From Planctomycetaceae bacterium (GTDB lineage: Bacteria; Planctomycetota; Planctomycetia; Pirellulales; Pirellulaceae), in contig PADE01000291.1 in the NCBI GenBank assembly GCA_002702965.1, forward strand, positions 4,149 to 15,634: a DNA stretch of 11,486 bases, in the 5' to 3' direction. Each line of letters opens with the position of its first letter. The first letter of the stretch is position 1. A program made the translations under genes and the position numbers. Of the stretch, positions 5,947-11,486 are shown in pieces. The notes under the pieces are model-generated. The model saw only the letters and a list, made by a program, of their open reading frames with translations, made no database searches and had not been told where the DNA came from.

Positions 5947-6885
5947 ATGTCGACGCGAAATCTCGAAAAACACAAGCCGCGACGGTCAGCGCACAGCGCC
6001 GTTTCCAGCATCGAGGAATGGGAGTTGGTTGCCGAACTAGGTAGGGGCCGCTGGCTGCCCCCCTACCGCGCCAGGCCCCGGCGTCTCCCGCCGACTGGCC
6101 CGGCCGATTATGTCGTGAAAATGCCGATCGAAGCGAGTGATTCAGAACTGGCTACTCGGATGTTGCGACGGGAGGCGGCGATCAGTCAACAGGTGGCGCA
6201 CCCGCACCTGCAGACGGTCCTCTCGGTGCACCTGGACTCGGCGCCGAACTACCTCGTGCTTCCCTATCTTGCGGGAGGTACGTGGACGGAGTTCAGCACC
6301 TCGCCGCGCTGGCGTTTGCTACCCCGTCGTTTGTGGATTTTTCGCCAGTTGGCCGAGGGCTTGCGGGCTCTCCATGGAGCCGGTTGGATTCACGGAGATA
6401 TCGCACCGGGCAACGTTCACGTGGCGACGTCCGGTCACGCGACGCTCATCGACCTGGGAATGAGTTACCGCCGAGAAACCGACTGCGATTACCAAGCGTC
6501 GTTTCGGGGGACTCTGCAATACGCCGCGCCAGAATCTCTGGTATCTTCGCGCCCGATTGGTCCCTGTAGTGACATCTACAGTCTCGGGGTACTGCTTTTC
6601 CAAACCCTCAGCGGGCGTCTTCCTTTCCGACCTTCCGATCAAGCTCACTTGGTCAGAGCGCATCGCTGCGCCACACCTCCGTCGTTGCGCCGCTTGGTTC
6701 CGCAACTGCCATCCGGATTGGTCTGTCTGGTCGAGCAAATGCTGGCCAAAGAACCGTTACGACGACCTCTCGCCGAGGAGCTTGCCAAGCGCCTGATCGA
6801 TCTGGAAGTCGCCACGTTCAGCGAGACACTTTGCCCCGGCGCGGCGGTTCAGCTTGTTTCTCCCTGCACCCGAAAGGTGGCATGA
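5947..6885 (+). CDS. Eukaryotic-like serine/threonine protein kinase
   Basis: This is a cytosolic protein kinase expected to phosphorylate Ser/Thr on unknown partners. From the ATG at 5947 it has 312 residues and is essentially only the kinase domain. The ATP-anchoring Lys is Lys-58 in YVVKMP, with the helix-C Glu in LRREAA. The catalytic loop is IHGDIAPGN with Asp-151 and Asn-156, the Mg-binding motif is DLG with Asp-169, the APE motif has Glu-196, and DIYSLGVLLFQTLSGRLPF is subdomain IX. Deviations are HGD instead of HRD, DLG instead of DFG, and a nucleotide loop (GRGRWLP) lacking the last Gly. All catalytic residues remain, so it is probably active. No transmembrane or sensor domain follows. 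GTG at 5863 would add 28 residues. The gene lies 118 bp after the helicase on the same strand. Confidence 0.92.
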   Translation: MSTRNLEKHKPRRSAHSAVSSIEEWELVAELGRGRWLPPYRARPRRLPPTGPADYVVKMPIEASDSELATRMLRREAAISQQVAHPHLQTVLSVHLDSAPNYLVLPYLAGGTWTEFSTSPRWRLLPRRLWIFRQLAEGLRALHGAGWIHGDIAPGNVHVATSGHATLIDLGMSYRRETDCDYQASFRGTLQYAAPESLVSSRPIGPCSDIYSLGVLLFQTLSGRLPFRPSDQAHLVRAHRCATPPSLRRLVPQLPSGLVCLVEQMLAKEPLRRPLAEELAKRLIDLEVATFSETLCPGAAVQLVSPCTRKVA

Positions 6886-6886
6886 C

Positions 6887-6926
6887 CGGCGCGGTGCGCG
6901 GACGGCAATCACGCGCGTGTTCGCCG
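6887..6926. terminator. Two-block stem in the convergent gap between kinase and DUF1080 gene
   Basis: CGGCG (6887-6891) pairs with CGCCG (6922-6926), and GCGCG (6896-6900) pairs with CGCGC (6912-6916), with an internal loop and an 11-nt apical loop. It starts right after the kinase stop and sits between convergent genes, which suits a shared transcription end. No T-tract follows, so it could also act only as an mRNA 3' stem. Confidence 0.3.
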
Positions 6927-6950
6927 CTCGCTTCCTCACGATGCCAGACG

Positions 6951-7604
6951 CTAGGGTTTCAGCTCCTTAATCCGAATGTCCTTGTAAGCTGCTTCCGATG
7001 GCGCGCCTCCGTGGATCTGCAAGCCGATCACTCCACGACGGGGAATCTGCTTCTCGCGTTCGGTGTAGTCCACCGTCTTCACGCCGTTGAGCCAGATCTG
7101 AATTCTCGGACCTTCACAGCGGATCCGCAGTTCGTTCCAGTCGTTGGGCTTGAACGCGCGCGAGATGGAGTTGGGGTCTCCTTGCGCCAAGAAAGTCCCT
7201 CGCCGCGACTCGTCATACAGCCAGCCCCAGATGTTCTTGAATTCGGAGGTACTACCCATATCACATTGGTAGCCGATCACTTCGTGGTTATTAGGGATTC
7301 GGCGACTGCGAAATTGAATCCCGGCATTATCGCCTTTTCCTCGCAGACGGGCCTTAATTCGTAGTTCGAAGTTTTCGAAGGTTCGTTTGGAACAAAGGAA
7401 CTCGTTTCGAGGAATCGGTTGTTCTAGGTTACCGGCGACGATGGCCCCTGCCACCGGTCGAAACAGAGTTCGGTTGCCTTCCCAGCCCGACAACGTCTTG
7501 CCGTCAAACAGCCGCACAAACCCAGTTTCTGTCGGTGCTGCTGCAGGGACCGCCGAGCTACCGAGGAACGCCATAAACAGAAGACTCATTCGAGCGACAC
7601 GCAT
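6951..7604 (-). CDS. Secreted DUF1080 / 3-keto-disaccharide hydrolase-domain protein
   Basis: This 217-residue exported protein belongs to the family Pfam calls 3-keto-disaccharide hydrolase (DUF1080, a concanavalin-like fold), which is greatly expanded in planctomycetes and linked to carbohydrate processing. The start at 7604 gives a signal peptide: Arg-2 and Arg-5, a hydrophobic core LLFMAFLG, and a likely cut after VPAAA near residue 23. The mature part opens with LFDGKTLSGWEG (32-43), the family's usual first motif. It continues with FENFELRIKARL, DNAGIQFRSR, GYQCDMG, WNELRIRCEG and IWLNG, and ends in IGLQIHGG and YKDIRIKELKP. Length and order match a single-domain member. The minus-strand AGGA about 8 nt before the ATG supports the start. 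The frame continues upstream to 7913, but that part shows no family features. The gene converges on the kinase. The precise substrate is unknown. Confidence 0.92.
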   Translation of the reverse strand: MRVARMSLLFMAFLGSSAVPAAAPTETGFVRLFDGKTLSGWEGNRTLFRPVAGAIVAGNLEQPIPRNEFLCSKRTFENFELRIKARLRGKGDNAGIQFRSRRIPNNHEVIGYQCDMGSTSEFKNIWGWLYDESRRGTFLAQGDPNSISRAFKPNDWNELRIRCEGPRIQIWLNGVKTVDYTEREKQIPRRGVIGLQIHGGAPSEAAYKDIRIKELKP

Positions 7605-7935
7605 GACAGGGTCCTGAAGATGACGACGACCGGAGGGGTGGGGGCCACGGATCCGGGGGAACCGGGAGTCCGAGCGACTGGCAATTGTAGTCGCTGTCGT
7701 TCTCGCAAGCACTACGCAGGGGACCTCAAACCGGTCGTTGGTCCCCGGGCACCTCGGGTCACTGGCCGCCGCGTATCCTGAAAATCTGCCCGATTTTACG
7801 GGCATTTCGCCTCGACACGGCACACGGGCAAGGCTGTTCGCGTCCGCTGGATCGAGTTTCTCGTCGAGAGCGGCAAACCGGGCTGTGGATGAGGGCCCCG
7901 CGTTGCCGATCATGCGAGACGGGGGGGAATCGACC
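7605..7935. other. Divergent intergenic region with overlapping hairpins
   Basis: No gene is seen in this stretch between the divergent DUF1080 and acyl-CoA dehydrogenase genes. It contains two overlapping perfect 6-bp stems that cannot form together: AAAATC/GATTTT (7781-7786 with 7792-7797) and TGCCCG/CGGGCA (7787-7792 with 7799-7804). Promoters for both genes should lie here; only the plus-strand one has a visible -10. Confidence 0.4.
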
Positions 7936-7941
7936 TATAAT
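7936..7941 (+). promoter_or_regulatory. Consensus -10 box upstream of the acyl-CoA dehydrogenase gene
   Basis: A perfect TATAAT lies 50 bp before the ATG at 7992. Transcription would begin near 7948. No good -35 is found at 16-19 bp spacing (best is ATGCGA at 7912-7917), so the promoter may be weak or need an activator. Confidence 0.5.
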
Positions 7942-7952
7942 GCCGCTAGGAG

Positions 7953-7968
7953 GGCGATAGATATCGCC
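7953..7968. promoter_or_regulatory. Operator-like palindrome just downstream of the -10 box
   Basis: GGCGATA and TATCGCC are perfect 7-bp arms around a 2-bp centre. The site begins 11 bp after the TATAAT box, roughly at +5 to +20, and ends 23 bp before the start codon. That is a usual position for a repressor that blocks initiation. The same sequence could form a small stem in the mRNA leader, but a 2-nt loop makes this unlikely. Confidence 0.5.
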
Positions 7969-7991
7969 GTGGAATTCGAAAGGAGATGCTG

Positions 7992-9911
7992 ATGTGCCCC
8001 GACACCGTGCCTACCGAGACAGTTGGCGAGCGCGAAAGTTCGTTTGCTGAAACCGCGTTGACACTGGGCGGCAAGAGTGCGGAAGAGGCGCGCCGAACGG
8101 GTGCCATCGACCGAGCGGATGACCAGGTAGAGCAGCTCTTTCAGCCGCAGTACCAGACCGTCAATAGTCCCGTACATCGCGCGGTTTGGGAACGTCGGGT
8201 TCCCGTCGATCTGTTCCGGGGACAGCCCACGCAAACGCCAGAGGCGGTTGTGCAGGTGATGGACGCATCGATCGATGTGGTGCGGCGCAACAGAGACGCC
8301 CATACGATCCTAGACGAACAGGGGAAGATCTCTGCTGAGGTCCTGCGAGAACTGGGGGACGTTGGGTATTGGGGATTGCTGGTCGGCCGACAGCACGGCG
8401 GTCAGGAAGCCCCGTTTCGTAGCTTTTCGGCGTTTGTTACCAGAATGGCGATGGTTGACCCGACTGTGGCGGGCTTGGCTTCGGTGCATGGCTGCATCGG
8501 TGCGGTTGACCCTGTGCAGACATTTGGAACCCCAACGCAAAAATCGCGATTCCTGCCGGCGCTGGCCAGCGGCGAACGATTGTCCGCTTTTGCCTTAACC
8601 GAGCCCAATGCGGGATCGGATATGACGGCCTTGAGGACACGCGCTGAGCGTGATGGCGATGATTTTCTTGTCACCGGTGAGAAGCTGTTTATTACGAACG
8701 TCGTTCCCGGCCGGACGATCGGGTTGGTTTGCCTGGTCGACTCTCAACCGGCGGTGCTCATTTGTGATCTTCCGGAATCAGAAAACGAGCATTTCCAGTT
8801 GACGAAGTATGGTCTCTGGGCTTTGAAGCAATCGCACAATCAAGGGATTCGGTTCAATCGATTTCGCGTGCCGGCGGATAACTTGTTACAGCCTCCACGC
8901 GGCAATGGACTGACGATTGCCTACCACGGACTAAACCTCGGTCGGATTGCTCTGTGCGCCAACGCCGCGGGAACGATGCGATCGATGATGGCCGGCATGA
9001 TCCCTTGGGCGCGATTCCGAACGACATACGGAGCGCCGATTGCTAATCGCGAATTGGTGCGGCGGCGACTGTCTCGGATGGCGGGTCTGATTGTAGCTTG
9101 CGATGCCTTAGCGGCCTGGTGCTCGACCTTGATCGATCTCGGATACCGTGGCGAAATGGAATGCATCGTCGCCAAGATCTTTGGTAGTGAAGCGCAGAAA
9201 GAGGCGGCGATCGAGTTGGTGATGAAGACACACGGTGGCCGCTCGTTCTTACACGGTCACCTGTTCGGCGACAATGTCCACGAGTATCTCGCTCCCTGTA
9301 TCTACGAGGGTGAAGGAGAGATGCTGGGAATGGCTTTCCTGAAGTCTTTGGTCAAGCAGCATGGGACGACGTTCTTCGAGCCGATCGGTCGTTCGCTGTC
9401 CGAGTTGGGTGTGCAACGACCTCAATTCACAAACCCGCGACATTTGTGGACGCTGAAAGGTCCCTTGACTGCGTACGCGGCTTGGTGGGCGGGCCGTTGT
9501 ATTCCGGGTTCGGCCGCCGCGCTGCCCGCTTTGCCCGTCGAGCTGCGTGAACACGTTGAGTTTGCGGCGGTGCAGTTACCTCGGTCAGCAAGAGAAATAA
9601 GTGGGATGATGCGCAAGCATCAACTGAAGCTGGCCGATCGACAATGTCGTATGTCAGAGGTATCGTCCCGAGTCCAAAAGCTCGTCGTGGTTCTTTGCAC
9701 GGCGCTGTTCGCCGCGGATCAAGAGGACGAAGTGGTGCGTGGTGCGGCCGATCTTCTCTGTCAGGATTTGCGGCGTGAATTGAATGGACAGCGTCCGACC
9801 GATCGTTATTACCGGCAGGTGACCCAACTGGGCGAGTCCATTGTCGACGGCGGATTCCGTTCGATTGCCGAACTGAAACCGGATGAAATCCTGATGCGCT
9901 ATGAACCTTGA
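7992..9911 (+). CDS. Large acyl-CoA dehydrogenase family protein
   Basis: This is a predicted FAD-dependent enzyme that oxidises an acyl-CoA to the 2-enoyl-CoA, passing electrons to an electron-transfer flavoprotein. The ATG at 7992 is preferred over that at 7986 because AGGAG ends 6 nt upstream of it. The protein has 639 residues, whereas classical members have about 380. An N-terminal part of roughly 100 residues without recognised motifs precedes the helical domain (LGDVGYWGLLVGRQHGG). The flavin-contacting segment FALTEPNAGSDM and VTGEKLFITN follow, then the C-terminal helical domain. The catalytic Glu is Glu-439 in IYEGEGEML, the place of the base in medium-chain enzymes. About 180 residues follow this, resembling the extended plan of very-long-chain or ACAD9-like proteins. 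The gene has its own candidate promoter and operator. Chain-length preference cannot be read from sequence. Confidence 0.95.
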   Translation: MCPDTVPTETVGERESSFAETALTLGGKSAEEARRTGAIDRADDQVEQLFQPQYQTVNSPVHRAVWERRVPVDLFRGQPTQTPEAVVQVMDASIDVVRRNRDAHTILDEQGKISAEVLRELGDVGYWGLLVGRQHGGQEAPFRSFSAFVTRMAMVDPTVAGLASVHGCIGAVDPVQTFGTPTQKSRFLPALASGERLSAFALTEPNAGSDMTALRTRAERDGDDFLVTGEKLFITNVVPGRTIGLVCLVDSQPAVLICDLPESENEHFQLTKYGLWALKQSHNQGIRFNRFRVPADNLLQPPRGNGLTIAYHGLNLGRIALCANAAGTMRSMMAGMIPWARFRTTYGAPIANRELVRRRLSRMAGLIVACDALAAWCSTLIDLGYRGEMECIVAKIFGSEAQKEAAIELVMKTHGGRSFLHGHLFGDNVHEYLAPCIYEGEGEMLGMAFLKSLVKQHGTTFFEPIGRSLSELGVQRPQFTNPRHLWTLKGPLTAYAAWWAGRCIPGSAAALPALPVELREHVEFAAVQLPRSAREISGMMRKHQLKLADRQCRMSEVSSRVQKLVVVLCTALFAADQEDEVVRGAADLLCQDLRRELNGQRPTDRYYRQVTQLGESIVDGGFRSIAELKPDEILMRYEP

Positions 9912-9973
9912 CCGAACGGGCCAGGCGCGTGTGTGGTTACGAAAGATGACCCGGATGCGATCGCCGGATGAAG

Positions 9974-11056
9974 CTAAGGATTCGCGTCGACGTGTGCTTT
10001 CCAGCTCGTCTCCAACCGAGCTACGTCAGCGCCGAAGCTCGACTCAAAATCGGCGCGCCTGGCGGTTGTCCGATAGCGAGAAAAGTGGGGACGTGAGGCG
10101 ATGCACTTGAGGTATCTCAAGTACCGGACCACGTGTCGCGCTACCAAGAACCGAGTCAGCGAAGCCGACTGCGAATACGCGGCATCGGGGGTACGCTGAA
10201 AATCGCGGTCGTGATCAATCAGACTTTGCAGCCCGATCGAGCGCCGTGAGAGTTTATCGGTCACCCTGCCGACCGCCAACCGATCGGCGACCTGATGATC
10301 GGTTGGGGATGCCTCAGCGCCCACGGCAGCGGATGCCGAGGGCATCTCGAACAGTACAGCCAGTCCCTCAGCGACCCACAGCGGTGTGGTACCGAACCGG
10401 GGGTGGATGCCCGTATTGAATGCCAGTTGATGCGCCGCTTCGTGGCGGAGGGTGACCGTAGCGTCCAGTGGCAAGCGGCCTGCGGTGGGGGGTGCGGTGT
10501 GAACCCAGATGCGGTTTGAACGGTCGCAGTAGTAACCCGCCAGCCGGGCTGACGCAGACCGTCCGCCGCGCGTGGCGCTGCGGAGCAAATCGTCGCGGGA
10601 GGGTAACACGATGACCACCAAGGGAAACCGCACTTTCTCGACGCTGCACGCATGATGTCGAAAGAACCCGTGAAAGTCTCGATAGAGGGTCTCTAGATGT
10701 GGACCCCAGAGATCACGGCTGTCGCGCGGATGCACGACCAGATAGTGTTCCGTCGCGGTGACCGAAAATGCTGGACCGAATTCGCTGCGAACTTGCCGGC
10801 GGGCTTGACGTTGCGAGCAGGGAGCAAAAATCCCGTTGAGTTGGCGAAATCGTTCAACCGCGACAGGCGAAATGTCTTCGCGAACCCCGCCGGGGGTGAG
10901 TAGAGTCACCCGCCGAGGTGACCAATCGAGCGGTGTGCCCTCGATTCGGCGGCCCTCGATGTGGACCTCGATCAGTGGATCACCGGCCGGGCACGTCTGG
11001 AGAACCGCCCATCCAGCGAGAAAAAAACAGACCTTTTCAACAACCGATCGTTGCAT
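9974..11056 (-). CDS. Secreted DUF1570-domain, HExxH metallopeptidase-like protein
   Basis: This 360-residue protein has an apparent signal peptide (Arg-3, Lys-8, hydrophobic VCFFLAGWAVL, possible cut near CPAG). The N-terminal part, EVHIEGRRIEGTPLDWSPRR, resembles the short beta domain seen on secreted planctomycete proteins. A central region (EHYLVVHP and FPLVVIVLPSRDDL) leads into RHEAAHQLAFNTGI with His-205, Glu-206 and His-209. It is followed by PLWVAEGLAVLFE with Glu-230. HExxH plus a downstream WVxEGLAxxFE is the gluzincin zinc-site arrangement and matches DUF1570. The protein is therefore probably a zinc peptidase acting outside the cytoplasm, although enzyme activity is not established for this family to my knowledge. 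The gene converges on the acyl-CoA dehydrogenase gene with a 62-bp gap in which no clear terminator hairpin is seen. Family confidence is good; activity is inferred. Confidence 0.87.
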   Translation of the reverse strand: MQRSVVEKVCFFLAGWAVLQTCPAGDPLIEVHIEGRRIEGTPLDWSPRRVTLLTPGGVREDISPVAVERFRQLNGIFAPCSQRQARRQVRSEFGPAFSVTATEHYLVVHPRDSRDLWGPHLETLYRDFHGFFRHHACSVEKVRFPLVVIVLPSRDDLLRSATRGGRSASARLAGYYCDRSNRIWVHTAPPTAGRLPLDATVTLRHEAAHQLAFNTGIHPRFGTTPLWVAEGLAVLFEMPSASAAVGAEASPTDHQVADRLAVGRVTDKLSRRSIGLQSLIDHDRDFQRTPDAAYSQSASLTRFLVARHVVRYLRYLKCIASRPHFSRYRTTARRADFESSFGADVARLETSWKAHVDANP

Positions 11057-11337
11057 ACTGCGTCCATCTCTGTGGCTGGCCGATCGATGACGCGATGTCC
11101 GCTGGGCCCCCCCAAGTGTAGTGCGCAGATTGGCGCGAGGAGGACTTTTTACAGTCGACCCGTTTGTTGGTGGTACCGCCGAGTTGCCGGCGGATGGATG
11201 CGAATGACTCGCCGCGCTGCTGTTGCTGGAACATTCTCAACGATGCCCGTAAAATAGGTGTGCGGGGGAAGCGATACGAACGGGTGCTTCATCGACGGTG
11301 CGGCGTCGGCAAATCCACGACCCAAGAGGCAAAGCCT
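11057..11337. other. Divergent intergenic region
   Basis: This gap lies between the divergent DUF1570 gene and the partial gene at the right edge. On the plus strand, TGGAAC (11227-11232) and TAAAAT (11250-11255) are 17 bp apart and could be a weak promoter; the GGAAC element also recalls ECF sigma -35 boxes. Nothing else is recognised. Confidence 0.3.
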
Positions 11338-11486
11338 GTGACGGGAGCACTGCTAGTCACCGCGTGTTTTTTGTGGGAACAGGGGCTGACTGACGCGTTG
11401 AATGGCGAGACCTCCAAACGTGTTCGCCAGTGGGTTCGTCAGCTCAATGCGCCACAGCGGATGGAACGTCAGGACGCCGAGCGGGC
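11338..11486 (+). CDS. Start of an unidentified gene (partial, cut by the right edge)
   Basis: From a GTG at 11338 the frame stays open for 49 complete codons to the end of the window. AGAGG lies 8 nt upstream of the GTG, one of the better ribosome-binding sites in this window. The product begins with a short hydrophobic stretch (GALLVTACFLWEQGL), which may be the core of a signal peptide or anchor although no positive charge precedes it. It continues with RVRQWVRQLNAPQRMERQDAER. That last part faintly resembles the start of the helical repeats planctomycetes use in secreted proteins, where a run about splitting or reducing a residue count precedes an Arg/Glu-rich helix, but this is too little for a family call. 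GTG codons at 11284 and 11260 are alternatives in the same frame. Confidence 0.5.
   Translation, partial: MTGALLVTACFLWEQGLTDALNGETSKRVRQWVRQLNAPQRMERQDAER

Noticed and set aside
7605..7913. N-terminal extension of the DUF1080 frame by 103 residues
   Set aside because: The signal peptide begins at the Met at 7604 and the upstream residues show no family sequence; a secreted protein would not carry this before its signal.
10105..10122. 7-bp inverted repeat ACTTGAG/CTCAAGT with a GTAT loop
   Set aside because: It arises from the repeated RYLRYLK codons in the DUF1570 gene and is therefore explained by coding sequence.

Overview
This window looks like a chromosomal segment of a planctomycete, probably of the Pirellula type. 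The evidence is indirect: a secreted DUF1080 (3-keto-disaccharide hydrolase) protein, a secreted DUF1570 protein with an HEAAH motif, a eukaryotic-like Ser/Thr kinase, lineage-restricted small hypothetical genes, loose spacing and weak Shine-Dalgarno signals in moderately GC-rich DNA. No mobile element, CRISPR array, rRNA or convincing tRNA was found.

Layout. (1) Positions 1-963, minus strand: the N-terminal 321 residues of a TroA/ZnuA-type metal-binding lipoprotein that runs off the left edge. Its leader (964-1200) holds a promoter-like sequence with two adjacent perfect palindromes, a second copy of one palindrome core, and a 16-bp-pair bulged hairpin close to the start codon. (2) Positions 1204-1564: no gene seen. 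(3) Positions 1565-6885, plus strand: five co-directional genes. They are proC, an 82-residue Cys/His-motif protein, a 160-residue acidic protein, a Ski2-like SF2 helicase and a Ser/Thr protein kinase with HGD and DLG motifs. Gaps between them are 76-142 bp, so co-transcription is possible but not shown. (4) Positions 6951-7604, minus: a secreted DUF1080 protein converging on the kinase. (5) Positions 7605-7991: a divergent regulatory region with a perfect TATAAT box, an operator-like palindrome and a pair of mutually exclusive hairpins. (6) Positions 7992-9911, plus: a large acyl-CoA dehydrogenase-family protein. (7) Positions 9974-11056, minus: a secreted DUF1570 metallopeptidase-like protein. 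(8) Positions 11338-11486, plus: the beginning of an unidentified gene cut by the right edge.

How the genes fit together. Metal uptake, proline synthesis, acyl-CoA oxidation and extracytoplasmic sugar or peptide handling appear as unrelated single genes. The only grouping that might be functional is the small protein, acidic protein, helicase and kinase set. The best candidates for undescribed biology are regulatory: the metal-transporter leader and the control region of the acyl-CoA dehydrogenase gene. No whole new system can be claimed from sequence alone.
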